Source: an uncultured Lachnospiraceae bacterium (GTDB lineage Bacteria; Bacillota; Clostridia; Lachnospirales; Lachnospiraceae). Taken from it: a stretch of DNA of 64,000 nucleotides. The first letter of the stretch is position 1; each line of letters starts with the position of its first letter. The DNA lies in assembly GCA_910586015.1 (NCBI GenBank), contig CAJUGJ010000004.1:1-64000 (forward strand), written 5' to 3'. Shown piece by piece: positions 34,696 to 44,247 of the stretch. The position numbers were made by a program, and so were the translations under genes. The notes under the pieces are model-generated. The model was not told where the DNA came from. It searched no databases and saw nothing but the letters and a program-made list of their open reading frames with translations.

Positions 34696-37329
34696 TTACT
34701 TTAAATCATCATATAAAAATTCTAGCCCAGTATCTGGATAAAAATGTTTTAAAATTTCCTCATAACTTTTGCCTTCCTTTGCCATAGTATTTGCTCCATT
34801 TTGGCTCATACCAAGCCCATGTCCATATCCTCCTCCTGTAATTAAAAAGGCATCCTCACCGTCTTCTGTTACAGGATCAATCGCAATAAATGCACTTGGC
34901 AACAGACTCATTCCCTTACTTTGGCTTTCATCTTGTCGATATAAAATATCATTATTCGGAGCTAACAAAGTACGAATGTTCGTCTGATAACGTATTAAGA
35001 CGGTTTCCTTTGTTCCTGTCAATCGTAAACTAAGAGCAATTCCGCCTGCTCCACGCTCTATAATTTCTGCTTTTTGAATTGTTCCAATTTCTTTTGGCTT
35101 ACAGCTTAAATAGGTTTCGTTCCCTACTTTATATAATATAAGACCTTCTTCATTTTCCATTTTTTGTTTTGCTTCTTTTTCTGATACTTTGGTCAAAATT
35201 TGACTTTTTCCTGCCTGATATTGCTTTATTAATTTTTCTTCTACCTGTTTCGACAGATCCTTTGCCGAAATTGTTACCTTCCAACGATACCAACTAATAT
35301 CACTATCATATGTTTTAATTACCTCTTTTACCTCTTGAGAGGAAATTGTATCAGAAAAAAGAAAATTTCGAAATGCTTCTTCTTTTGTCAGATCTACTTT
35401 TGTATCAGAATCATTTTGTAGACTTCCTGTTAAATAGGCAGTTGGATTTCCGCTTTCCCATACATCTTCTACATTTGCAGTATGACCAAAAGAAGTTGAA
35501 AAGTAATAGGTAGTAATAATTTTTCCTGCATATTCCGCTACTTTTCCATAGGTTTCTTTTACTGCTAAAATTGACGTTTCATTTTCTGATGAATTATTAT
35601 AAACCTGACAATTTACACTATCATCCACATGAGCACCATAAGCACTATAACGGTTTGCAATTAATTGATTATACGCATAACTTCTGGCACAGACTGCCTG
35701 TGCCTTTAATGCCTCCATTCCATAGGAAGTCGGCATTTCACTTGGAATTACTGCATAGAGATATTCCTCTAATGGCAGTTCATTGACTATTAAAATTCCA
35801 TTTTCATCTGAGGCCAATTCAATACTTCCACGATATGCTGGTATTCCATATGCTCTTTTTACTGAATTTAAGGAAATTTTCCCATTTTCAGAATCCATAA
35901 AAATCCGAATTCTTCCTCCTTCTTTTTCAATCTGTTCAGCAGTATAAGTCAGATTTTCTCCTTTTTCATAATCTGTAGTTTTATTTTCTGACGTTACATG
36001 AAATGCCCTATTTGCTGTCAAAGTAACACTTTCATGATAATTTGAAGTATATCCTGTTGTTTTAATTAAAACCCGAATCGTTTCTGCACGAATCTTTTCT
36101 TTCATTAATGCTGCACAAATTTTTCCATTTGCTACAACAAAATCTGTAGTTGTATAACCGACTAAAATACTGCTCGTCTGCTCCATACTCAGTTCCCCAT
36201 AGATTTTATAGATTCGGTAATTTTCATCTAGGGGCAACCTTCCATACCCTTCTACTTCAATCTGTTTCTTATCTGCCATTAAAACCTTTCCATTTACTAC
36301 TTCTGGTTTTATGGTAACAGCTGTAACAATTCCTTTTGTTAATGTAATATCTCCAATTGTACTCGAAATTTCTTCTGATAGGGGCAGTTGAACTTGTGTC
36401 TGTCGTAAAATTCCTTCTGCATAAAAAGTTAAATTAGTATCTGTCCCCGATTGGATTAAGGCATTATATAATATTGTTTCTCCAGAGCCTTCTCCAATGC
36501 AGCAAATAATTTCTTTTCCTCTTACAAGAAACCGTAGAGTACGATCTAAACAATCCTGTGCTGTCAGATATTGAGTTGAAACTAACTCTGTAAACAGTCC
36601 CTCATCTTTTAAAGGAGTATCCCAAATTTTTAAATAATTTCTACAAAAAGAAAGTTCTAATGTTTTTCCTTCAGAACTATAGATTAAAACTTTTTTAGTT
36701 GGATTTTGTTTACGTTCTTTGGCATCTTCTTTGGCATCCTCTATCATAGATTCTTCTGCTAAAATATAAGCTTCTAGCTCCTTGATTGGATTTTCTTTTC
36801 CAAGATTCGTTTCTAATTGTTTTAATAGACTTTGATATAAAAAAAGAAACTCTGACAGTAACAGTTCATCTTTTTCTTGTACTGTCTTTAGACGATCAGG
36901 AAGATTAGGTAAAAGATCGGCATAGGAAAATAAATCATTTTTACATAAGGCAAATAGGGCATCTCGAAATTCTCCACAGGTCATAGCTTCTTTTGGTCTG
37001 GCTTCTTTTATCTCTTCGCTAAAAAAACCTGCTTTTCTGGAAATCCAAAAATATTCATATGCCTCCTCTTCTATTGTCAAATCAGTAAAAACAGACTCTT
37101 CTGATAATTGCTTTTTTCGTTCTGTCTGATCATAAAGTAAGAAGCTAAGCATCCGATAGGCATCTATTCTGGAAATTGCCTCTCCTAAATTCATTGGATC
37201 GTTTTTTTCTCCCTGTATCTCTTTTTCTTCTTTTTGAAACAAGTTTGGGAGAGTACGAATAAGGAGTAAGACTGCGATCATCCCAATAATCCCTATTAAC
37301 CCATACCATCTTAGGCGTTTTCCTCTCAT
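34696..37329 (-). CDS. SpoIID/LytB-domain membrane protein
   Basis: An 877-residue exported protein. One N-terminal membrane helix (about 8-25) anchors it. The first ~400 residues are not recognised. The SpoIID/LytB domain begins near residue 500 with EYLYAVIPSEMPTSYGMEAL (probable catalytic glutamate E531 or so), then AQAVCARSYAYN, DSVNCQVYNN, the TYYFSTSFGHT stretch and GYGHGLGMSQNGA at the C-terminus. SpoIID is a lytic transglycosylase that cuts glycan strands during engulfment of the forespore; this protein is more than twice the usual length, so it is a relative, not the canonical SpoIID. Monocistronic, start behind GGAGGAGA. Confidence 0.87.
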   Translation of the reverse strand: MRGKRLRWYGLIGIIGMIAVLLLIRTLPNLFQKEEKEIQGEKNDPMNLGEAISRIDAYRMLSFLLYDQTERKKQLSEESVFTDLTIEEEAYEYFWISRKAGFFSEEIKEARPKEAMTCGEFRDALFALCKNDLFSYADLLPNLPDRLKTVQEKDELLLSEFLFLYQSLLKQLETNLGKENPIKELEAYILAEESMIEDAKEDAKERKQNPTKKVLIYSSEGKTLELSFCRNYLKIWDTPLKDEGLFTELVSTQYLTAQDCLDRTLRFLVRGKEIICCIGEGSGETILYNALIQSGTDTNLTFYAEGILRQTQVQLPLSEEISSTIGDITLTKGIVTAVTIKPEVVNGKVLMADKKQIEVEGYGRLPLDENYRIYKIYGELSMEQTSSILVGYTTTDFVVANGKICAALMKEKIRAETIRVLIKTTGYTSNYHESVTLTANRAFHVTSENKTTDYEKGENLTYTAEQIEKEGGRIRIFMDSENGKISLNSVKRAYGIPAYRGSIELASDENGILIVNELPLEEYLYAVIPSEMPTSYGMEALKAQAVCARSYAYNQLIANRYSAYGAHVDDSVNCQVYNNSSENETSILAVKETYGKVAEYAGKIITTYYFSTSFGHTANVEDVWESGNPTAYLTGSLQNDSDTKVDLTKEEAFRNFLFSDTISSQEVKEVIKTYDSDISWYRWKVTISAKDLSKQVEEKLIKQYQAGKSQILTKVSEKEAKQKMENEEGLILYKVGNETYLSCKPKEIGTIQKAEIIERGAGGIALSLRLTGTKETVLIRYQTNIRTLLAPNNDILYRQDESQSKGMSLLPSAFIAIDPVTEDGEDAFLITGGGYGHGLGMSQNGANTMAKEGKSYEEILKHFYPDTGLEFLYDDLK

Positions 37330-37414
37330 AATCTCTCCTCCTGCCTTTTATAAATCTTAGGTAAATTCTTGTCCTTACACTATATTCCTACTCTTAAAAA
37401 GTATGCCAAAAGAC

Positions 37415-37462
37415 AAAAAAACTGCCGATTCAGATATTAAAAATTCTATCTGAACCGGCAGA
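37415..37462 (-). terminator. trpS terminator
   Basis: CTGCCGGTTCAGATA pairs with TATCTGAATCGGCAG, then seven T on the minus strand. Confidence 0.93.
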
Positions 37463-37465
37463 AGT

Positions 37466-38458
37466 CTAAAGTTCTATGTGCATTGCTGTCTTTACTTTCC
37501 GCACGGTTTCTTCGCCAATTTGGTTGGCTCTTTTACTTCCTGTCATAATAATGTCTTTTACTTCATTTCGATGTTCTTCATAATAAGCCCGTCTTTCACG
37601 GAATGGATCTAAAAGATTATTTAATTTTTCTGCTAGATTTTTCTTACAGGCAACACAACCAACCTTTGCACTTTTACACATTTCACAAATTGATTCATGT
37701 TCTGGCTCATTAAAGATCTTATGATACTTATTTATGACACAAATGTCTGGATGTCCCGGATCTTTAATTGCTATTCGCTCTGGATCAGTTACTGCACAAC
37801 GTACTTTTTCTGACACTGTTTTAGCATCATCAGAAAGATAAATTCCGTTTCCTAAACTTTTTCCCATTTTAGCATTTCCATCTAATCCCATCAATCTTGG
37901 ACAATCACTTAGCTTTGCTTTTGGTTCGTGAAGTGTATCTCCATATAGCTCATTAAACCGACGGACTAATTTTCTTGCTAACTCAATATGTGGTAGTTGA
38001 TCATCTCCTACTGGAATTAAATCAGCATTACAAAAAGTAATATCTGCTGCCTGACTTACTGGATATCCTAAAAATCCATAGGTAATATCATCATAACCAT
38101 ATTGTTTTACTTCTGTTTTAATCGTTGGGTTGTGCCTTAGTACATTGACACTGACTAACATAGAATAAAATACTGTCAATTCGGCAATCGCTTTAATCTG
38201 TGACTGTTGAAAAAATGTTACTTTTTGTGGATCTAAACCCACAGAAAGATTATCCATTGCTACATCATAAATACTTTCGCTGATAAGCTCTGGATGTTCA
38301 AAATGGGTAGTTAATGCCTGTACATCTGCAAGCAAAATAAATGTATCATATTCATCTTGAAGTTTTACACGCTGAGACAGACTTCCTACATAATGTCCTA
38401 AATGAAGTTTTCCTGTTGTTCTGTCTCCTGTCAGAATTCTCTTTCTATTTTCGCCCAT
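37466..38458 (-). CDS. trpS: Tryptophanyl-tRNA synthetase
   Basis: The 330-residue class I enzyme charges tRNA-Trp. The HIGH-type motif is GKLHLGHYVGSL and the KMSKS-type motif is NAKMGKSLGNGIYLS. A cysteine cluster near the C-terminus (CEMCKSAKVGCVACKK) may bind a metal or iron-sulfur cluster, seen in a subset of TrpRS enzymes. The start at 38458 has GAGGG five bases upstream; four extra codons in the longest frame are ribosome-site sequence. It has its own strong promoter and terminator. No T-box leader is present. Confidence 0.96.
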   Translation of the reverse strand: MGENRKRILTGDRTTGKLHLGHYVGSLSQRVKLQDEYDTFILLADVQALTTHFEHPELISESIYDVAMDNLSVGLDPQKVTFFQQSQIKAIAELTVFYSMLVSVNVLRHNPTIKTEVKQYGYDDITYGFLGYPVSQAADITFCNADLIPVGDDQLPHIELARKLVRRFNELYGDTLHEPKAKLSDCPRLMGLDGNAKMGKSLGNGIYLSDDAKTVSEKVRCAVTDPERIAIKDPGHPDICVINKYHKIFNEPEHESICEMCKSAKVGCVACKKNLAEKLNNLLDPFRERRAYYEEHRNEVKDIIMTGSKRANQIGEETVRKVKTAMHIEL

Positions 38459-38487
38459 ATCAGCCCTCACTTTCTTTACTTTTGCAT

Positions 38488-38516
38488 AGTATATCTTTTG
38501 CTTTGCTGTTTGTCAA
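38488..38516 (-). promoter_or_regulatory. trpS promoter
   Basis: TTGACA (38511-38516), 17-base spacer, TATACT (38488-38493) on the minus strand. The leader is under 30 bases, excluding a T-box. Confidence 0.9.
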
Positions 38517-38542
38517 GTATAGGATATCATGGGCTTTAAGTG

Positions 38543-39997
38543 TTACCTTGAAAAAACTTTATTCGTTTCATCAATAAAAGTCTGCACATCTCTCATATCA
38601 ATCAAAAATTTTGGCGTTCCCTCTAACTGCATAATATAATAACTACTATCATATGGGAAAAATTCTGCTTTCAGTATTGAAAAATTATCTGTATTTCGTT
38701 CTATTTGTATACTTAGTACTGGTTCTTCTGTCAAATTAACAGCTTCCTCTAAAATCTCCTTTCCTTGAAGTGAAATCAGTTTTTGATAGTAAGTACGAAA
38801 TTTACTATCATCTCCAAATTCTTTCCCATCCAAAATAAAATTATCTTCTGTTTGTGTCGTTTCATCTTCTGTCTTTATTTCTGTTCTTTTTATTTCTGTT
38901 GTATGTGTTACTTTTCCATAGGTAATCGAAATTTTTTCTACGGTATTAATATTTACTCTAATCGCATATTTATCTATTAAAGATTCTAAATCAGGTGAAA
39001 GTAGAGAATTTACGGTTTCTTCTGACATAAGATACGTAAATACAGAATCTTCTGTACGAACATAATAATTTCCATTCTCATCCTGGGAACCAAAATATAA
39101 TGTTATTTCTTTTTGTACACTTTCTTCCTCTATTGTTTCTTCTTGTGAAGTTTCCTCTAAATAAAAAATTCTAAGTGCTTTCACAGGATTTAATAGTCCA
39201 TACTGTTCAAAATTTTCTTTTCGATAATCCACACATTCTATTGTAGAAAAACTTTTATACCTATCTAACAGTTCTGTAACAGCCGAAGTATCTGCGGACA
39301 TTTTTCCATTTGATCCTTCTATCACCCACGGATTTACATTTGAACCGCTTCGATCTAATTCATTATTCTCTTCATAAAATAATCTTATTGTACCTTTTAT
39401 ATCTTCTATTTTAATAGTTTGAATTGTCCCAGATATGGTTGGTAATTCATCCGCCTGAATAAGATCTTTTTTTGTTTTCTCTAAATAAGATCGCACAGAA
39501 GAACTAATTTTATAGACTGCATTCGAACCATCTAATTTTGCGTATCTAGAAGAATTAGATGGCAGGGTATCTCCTATCCATAACGTGATACTTGTTCCAT
39601 CTTTTAATTTTAATTCTGCTGTAAATTGTGGTTTAGAAAGTCCATATTGTTCTAAATCTTCTGGTTCTTGTGTCACAATACCCTCTGCTGAAAGTTTTGC
39701 TACAGCATTTACCATTAATTCTACCTGCGATTCATTGAGCGGAAAATCTTCTTCTCCTGCTATTACAAAACCCTCTTCTGCTGCTATGAAATGCAAAGTA
39801 TTGTTATCCTGCTCTATTAAAAATTCTTCTACCTCTTCTGTTTCATAATCATTTAGTACAATCGAGGTATCTTCTTGTTCTTCTTCTTTTGATTTATTGC
39901 GGTTTATAAGTAAAATATAACATAAGATTATAAGAAGTAAAATCACCGCTAAAATTCCTAACGTTACTCCATTCTTTTTCTTCCTTTTACTTGCCAT
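38543..39997 (-). CDS. DUF4340 protein, Gld-type ABC accessory
   Basis: A 484-residue protein: a lysine-rich start, one membrane helix (about 11-30) and a large external part with several repeats of the DUF4340 theme (e.g. EQYGLSKPQFTAELKLKDGT, then VYKISSSVRSYLEK; later YGLLNPVKALRIFY and YVRTEDSVFTYLM). DUF4340 genes typically follow Gld-like ABC transporter genes, as here, as the last of four. It probably works outside the membrane with the GldG-like protein. No enzymatic residues are claimed. Confidence 0.85.
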   Translation of the reverse strand: MASKRKKKNGVTLGILAVILLLIILCYILLINRNKSKEEEQEDTSIVLNDYETEEVEEFLIEQDNNTLHFIAAEEGFVIAGEEDFPLNESQVELMVNAVAKLSAEGIVTQEPEDLEQYGLSKPQFTAELKLKDGTSITLWIGDTLPSNSSRYAKLDGSNAVYKISSSVRSYLEKTKKDLIQADELPTISGTIQTIKIEDIKGTIRLFYEENNELDRSGSNVNPWVIEGSNGKMSADTSAVTELLDRYKSFSTIECVDYRKENFEQYGLLNPVKALRIFYLEETSQEETIEEESVQKEITLYFGSQDENGNYYVRTEDSVFTYLMSEETVNSLLSPDLESLIDKYAIRVNINTVEKISITYGKVTHTTEIKRTEIKTEDETTQTEDNFILDGKEFGDDSKFRTYYQKLISLQGKEILEEAVNLTEEPVLSIQIERNTDNFSILKAEFFPYDSSYYIMQLEGTPKFLIDMRDVQTFIDETNKVFSR

Positions 39998-40018
39998 TTC
40001 TTTTCCTTTCTTTCGAGA

Positions 40019-41530
40019 TTATCTGCGTCGTTTAATTACTACTGCAATGCCAGTTCCAAGAATTAATAATGGCAAAACTGCGGTCACTATAATACCATTT
40101 CGATTCTTTTGGGCAGAGGTCATACTAATCATCTCTTCTGAAGTGGAAGTTGCTCTAACACTAATTGTTTCTATCTCTCCTGCTAATTCATTAATCGTTT
40201 TTAATAAAAGCTGACTGTTTCCAAAGCTGGAAGTCGCTAAACTACTATCATCAAATAAATATCTTCCAGAGTATACAACAACTTTCGTTGTAATATCATT
40301 ATAATTTTCCTCTGCTAATACTCCAATATAAAATGGTCCATCTATATCACCATCTTCTTTTAATAAAGTAGAAGCTTTTGTATTTATCTTAGAATATGCC
40401 TGATCGGAAGTAGTAAGAAATCCTGACAGTGTTACAGTATCTCTAATATCTTCTTTTGTTAAAAGACCAGAAGCTACAGAACTGACAATAAATTTCTTTC
40501 CACGAATTCCTTCTGTAAAATCGCTCGTTCCAATTGTTGGAACTAACTGATTTGGATAGTTTCCAATAAAATTATTAGAATTTCCTTCTACTACAATTCC
40601 TTCTGTGACAGAAACTCCATAGTAACCTAATAATTCTGAAAAATTGGAGAGAGTTTGACTGACATAATCTACACAAATAACAGCGTTTCCGCCACCTGTA
40701 AGATAATTTTTAATCAGAGTGATTTCTTCTTTGGTATAATCACTCTGTGGCTGATAGATATAGAGCAGATTACAGTCTTCTGGAACCGTTTCACAAGTTA
40801 GAGTGTTTAATGTCTCATACATAATATTTGAGTCCGCAAGTAGACTACTAAGGACATTTGAAACACTTCCTTCTCCATGTCCTTCTACAACATAGATCTT
40901 TGGCAGATCTTCTGTTGTCACATATTGAATTGCGGCATCTAACTTTCCTTCCACATTAACTCCTGTAATAGTAGACTGATAGGTAGAATAATTAAATTCC
41001 TGAACGATCATATCGGAATATCCAACATATTTTGAACGACCATTTGTTTCATTTACTACGATAAAACTGTCATATTCTATTGTTTCATCTGTATATTGAG
41101 AAGCAAATCTTGGATTTTTAACAATGTCTTTAAACTCTAATGTTATTTTTGAACATGTCTTTGGAAACTGCTTTGCAATCTTTTCAAATAATTCAAGTTG
41201 TGTATCTGTTTCGCCTAGATAATAAATTGTAATCTCATCTTGAATTCCCTTTAAAAATTCTTTTGTTTCTTCCGTTAAGCTATATCTTCCTTGAGAGGTT
41301 AAATCAAAAGTCAAGTTTAATTGTTTAGCCGCCAGATTAATAAAGAGAACAAGGACAATAACAATGACCGAAAGGACAGTTGCATATGCTCCCCCTTTGA
41401 ATTTTCGACTTTGAAAAGTTGCCTTTTTACTGCGTTTTTTTTGTGGTGTTTCTTGTTTTATCTGATCGGACTTTTCTAAAATATCCTCTACTATCTGCTG
41501 TGATTCTTCTCGTATTTCTTTTTCGTCCAT
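40019..41530 (-). CDS. GldG-like membrane protein of an ABC-2 system
   Basis: A 503-residue protein with a lysine-rich cytoplasmic start, a helix at about 48-70, an external region and a C-terminal helix (about 477-499). The external part matches the GldG/IFT-like fold: SLTEETKEFLKGIQDEITIYYLGE-type opening (SRYSLTEETKEFL), KIYVVEGHGEGSVS and LTGGGNAVICVDY. GldG-type proteins pair with GldA/GldF-like ABC subunits; in Clostridia gliding is not known, so the cargo is unclear. It lies 16 bases after the permease gene and 21 before DUF4340. Confidence 0.87.
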   Translation of the reverse strand: MDEKEIREESQQIVEDILEKSDQIKQETPQKKRSKKATFQSRKFKGGAYATVLSVIVIVLVLFINLAAKQLNLTFDLTSQGRYSLTEETKEFLKGIQDEITIYYLGETDTQLELFEKIAKQFPKTCSKITLEFKDIVKNPRFASQYTDETIEYDSFIVVNETNGRSKYVGYSDMIVQEFNYSTYQSTITGVNVEGKLDAAIQYVTTEDLPKIYVVEGHGEGSVSNVLSSLLADSNIMYETLNTLTCETVPEDCNLLYIYQPQSDYTKEEITLIKNYLTGGGNAVICVDYVSQTLSNFSELLGYYGVSVTEGIVVEGNSNNFIGNYPNQLVPTIGTSDFTEGIRGKKFIVSSVASGLLTKEDIRDTVTLSGFLTTSDQAYSKINTKASTLLKEDGDIDGPFYIGVLAEENYNDITTKVVVYSGRYLFDDSSLATSSFGNSQLLLKTINELAGEIETISVRATSTSEEMISMTSAQKNRNGIIVTAVLPLLILGTGIAVVIKRRR

Positions 41531-41546
41531 GTTAATCCCCCTTTAA

Positions 41547-42410
41547 TTAACTCCATCTTCTTTTTTTGACACCCTGTATGGTTAAAAATACAAATAAACC
41601 ACTGATACTGATATAATAGATGAGATCCGAAACATCTAAAATTCCATAAACAATGTTATCAAATCTTCCAAGAATATAAAAACAGTCAAAAAAGTTTTGT
41701 ACTGCTCCTTCAAATATTCCCGGCTTTATAAAATAAAGCACTACTAATACAATTTCTCCCAAAATACCAATCATAAAAGAAATGGTAGCTTGATTCATAA
41801 TCAGATAAGTGATTAAACAAAAGATAAGAAATAAAAGTGCAAAAAATAACCACCCTGTTTTACTATCAGATGGAATAATCCCTCCTATTCCACTACTGAT
41901 ACTTGTCACAAGTACAACAACAAAAGTAATCACTGCGGCAAATGCCTGACTTTCTGTTAAAGCAGAAATAAATAGTCCAATTGCCATATAAGCAGCACCT
42001 AACAGAAAAAAGATTAAAATTTCCATATAAGCTTGCTTTAAATTCACTTGCCCATACTTTGTCATGACAAATGGATAAATACAGCTAATGATCATTACTA
42101 TAGCAAACATCGATAAAACTGCTAAATACTTTGCAAATACTACTCCACTAATTGACACAGGTGAAGTAAATAACATCTGATCTGTTCTTTGTCGCTTTTC
42201 TTCTGCCATTAAACGCATTGTGACCATTGGCACTAATAAAATAAAAAACATTCTCATTCCGTATAGAGCATATCCAAAGTTAGCATATCCTCCATACATA
42301 TTTTGTAAATAATGATACAATCCAAGTAAAGCTAAAAAAAAGGCTAAAAACAGGTAGCCAATAATTGAAGTAAAATAAGAACGCATTTCTTTTTTATAAA
42401 TCGCTAACAT
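41547..42410 (-). CDS. ABC-2 permease, GldF-like
   Basis: A 287-residue protein with six membrane helices; it starts MLAIYKKEMRSYFTSIIGYL and has MRLMAEEKRQRTDQMLFTSP, the ABC-2 coupling region. It pairs with the ATPase whose frame it overlaps by 17 bases. GldG-like and DUF4340 genes follow. The same gene set is conserved in many Clostridia. Confidence 0.92.
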   Translation of the reverse strand: MLAIYKKEMRSYFTSIIGYLFLAFFLALLGLYHYLQNMYGGYANFGYALYGMRMFFILLVPMVTMRLMAEEKRQRTDQMLFTSPVSISGVVFAKYLAVLSMFAIVMIISCIYPFVMTKYGQVNLKQAYMEILIFFLLGAAYMAIGLFISALTESQAFAAVITFVVVLVTSISSGIGGIIPSDSKTGWLFFALLFLIFCLITYLIMNQATISFMIGILGEIVLVVLYFIKPGIFEGAVQNFFDCFYILGRFDNIVYGILDVSDLIYYISISGLFVFLTIQGVKKRRWS

Positions 42411-43416
42411 TTCCTGTTTCCTCCTTTTTTTGATTTCTTGATAAAATACTGCGTTTTAATCCCCGTTTTATTTGTTTTTCTGGCTCTTCTTTTGTCATTT
42501 CTAAAAAAATATCCTCTAAACTCATCTTTTTAATACTCATTGTATAAATTGGGCATTTGGCTTCTGCTAATGTGAAAAAAATTCGTTCTCTTAAATCACA
42601 CTCTCCTACTGCCTGCACTAATACACGAATCAATCCTTTTTCTTCTCCTTCCTCTATTTGGAGCTTGGAAATCTCTGAAATAGGATCTAATGCTGCTTTT
42701 AACTGTTGTTCTGTTGCCTTTACTTCTAAAGTTAAATCATTCTTTCCTTTGAAATGTTCTGATAGTCGTTCTGTCGAATCCGATAGTACAATCTTTCCTT
42801 TATTAATAATTAAAACGGTATCACATACTGCATTGATCTCAGATAAAATATGAGAACTGATAATGACAGTATGGTTTTTAGCAAGTTCCTTCATTAAATC
42901 ACGAATCTCAATAATCTGCATTGGATCTAATCCAACAGTTGGCTCATCTAAAATAACAACCTCTGGATTTCCTATCAATGCCTGTGCTAATCCTACTCTT
43001 TGCTTATATCCTTTAGAAAGTTGCTTAATTAAACGTTTGGAAACATCGGTTACTTTTGTCTTTTCCATAATTTCATCAATCATATGCTTTTGTTTTTCTT
43101 TTGGTACTTGTTTTAATTGTGCTGCAAAATACAGATATTCTAAAACAGTCATATCTGGATAAACGGGAGGTAATTCTGGTAAATATCCAATACACTTTTT
43201 CGCTTCTTCTGGTTCTTCATACATGTTATAACCATTAATTACAATATCCCCTTCTGTTGCTGAAATATATCCTGTAATCATATTCATTGTTGTAGATTTT
43301 CCAGCACCGTTTGGGCCTAGGAATCCTAGAATCTGACCTTTTTCCACTTTAAAACTTAGGTGGTCTACTGCCAGATGGTTTCCATATCGTTTGACTAAAT
43401 TTTTGACTTCAATCAC
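42394..43416 (-). CDS. ABC transporter ATPase, GldA-like
   Basis: A 340-residue ATPase: Walker A GPNGAGKST (about 34-42), signature LSKGYKQRVGLA, Walker B VVILDEPTVGLDP and the SSHIL switch. A C-terminal extension of ~100 residues (LTLEVKATEQQLKAALD) is typical of GldA. GTG start at 43416 after GGAGGAG. First gene of the four-gene minus-strand operon ATPase, permease, GldG-like, DUF4340. Confidence 0.93.
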   Translation of the reverse strand: MIEVKNLVKRYGNHLAVDHLSFKVEKGQILGFLGPNGAGKSTTMNMITGYISATEGDIVINGYNMYEEPEEAKKCIGYLPELPPVYPDMTVLEYLYFAAQLKQVPKEKQKHMIDEIMEKTKVTDVSKRLIKQLSKGYKQRVGLAQALIGNPEVVILDEPTVGLDPMQIIEIRDLMKELAKNHTVIISSHILSEINAVCDTVLIINKGKIVLSDSTERLSEHFKGKNDLTLEVKATEQQLKAALDPISEISKLQIEEGEEKGLIRVLVQAVGECDLRERIFFTLAEAKCPIYTMSIKKMSLEDIFLEMTKEEPEKQIKRGLKRSILSRNQKKEETGNVSDL

Positions 43417-43726
43417 TATTTCTCCTCCTTGTTACTATTTTTCATGCTTTCATACAGCATAAAACAGCTATTCTTTTGCAATCATACTGCAAAATTGTGA
43501 AAACTTACAGTAGAAACTGTGAAAATATTGTGAACTCCAAACCAATTAGCGAAAGAAAATTCTTTCTTAATGGTCTTTAATCTCTTAGAGAGAGATTTCA
43601 AAGAATAAACTTTTGAAAAGTGTTGACAAAATCGAAAATATATCTAAATAAATCTGATAAATTATCCGATATTATTAGTACAAAGGAACTAGTTAATCGA
43701 CTATATCAGACCAAGGAGGGGACAAT
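43417..43726. other. Divergent intergenic region with small inverted repeats
   Basis: About 310 bases between the GldA-like gene and the 88-residue orphan. Visible: a small inverted repeat at 43579-43597 (AATCTCT with AGAGATT), another AAAGAAAATTCTTT block just upstream, and TTGACA at 43623-43628 on the plus strand followed at 16 bases by a weak TAAATA. No clear minus-strand promoter was found. Confidence 0.4.
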
Positions 43727-43993
43727 ATGGAAGATCGTATTCAAGTTTTGCTTAGAATTCAGCCAGTATTACGTATAGAACCATCTAAGAAGATGTATCA
43801 GCACAATCAAAGAATGCAGGATCATACTTCAGACAGAGAACAAGATTCAGAAAGTGGATTCTCTAAAATGTTAGCAGCAGAACGTGGAAAACTAGAACAG
43901 GAAACCACAAAAAGGATTTTTATAAGTAGTAACTATGGCAAGGATGCCAAAGAAATCACAGAATATATAAGTAGTTGGGACTTTAGAAGATGA
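43727..43993 (+). CDS. Uncharacterised 88-residue protein
   Basis: A small, soluble, charged protein, without signal peptide or membrane helix. The start follows AAGGAGGGG, one of the best ribosome sites in the window, supporting it as real. Its sequence has a hydrophobic N-terminus (IQVLLRIQPVLRIE), a Gln/Asp/Ser-rich middle and a C-terminus IFISSNYGKDAKEITEYISS. I do not recognise the family. It stands alone on the plus strand, followed by a structured stretch and a terminator. No function is offered. Confidence 0.65.
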   Translation: MEDRIQVLLRIQPVLRIEPSKKMYQHNQRMQDHTSDREQDSESGFSKMLAAERGKLEQETTKRIFISSNYGKDAKEITEYISSWDFRR

Positions 43994-44062
43994 AAAAAAC
44001 AGATTTTATACTTACACTAAGAAAAGAGGATACCACCCACAAAGTGGCTTCTCACATTTGGC

Positions 44063-44112
44063 AATAAGCTTACCTGTGTCCCGTTAAATACAAGGTAGGC
44101 TTATTTATTTTT
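44063..44112 (+). terminator. Terminator after the 88-residue protein gene
   Basis: AATAAGCTTACCT pairs with AGGTAGGCTTATT (13 pairs, one G-U) around a 17-base loop, followed by a T-rich tail. A second hairpin (CCAC/GTGG) lies just upstream at about 44025-44050. Confidence 0.7.
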
Positions 44113-44206
44113 GCTTGTTGTTTCTACTGTCTATGTATGTAGTGCAATCAAAAATTTTCTATAAAATCGCTTCATATGTTTGTTCTGTAAATTCACATAA
44201 AAATAG

Positions 44207-44235
44207 TTGACTTTCTAATTATATAGTGATAGTAT
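44207..44235 (+). promoter_or_regulatory. dapA-dapB promoter
   Basis: TTGACT (44207-44212), 17-base spacer, TAGTAT (44230-44235) on the plus strand. The transcript starts just ahead of the lysine riboswitch. Confidence 0.8.
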
Positions 44236-44247
44236 AAAGAAAAAGTT

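Noticed and set aside
38459-38542. T-box leader for trpS
   Set aside because: Only about 80 bases and a promoter directly upstream; no room for the structure.
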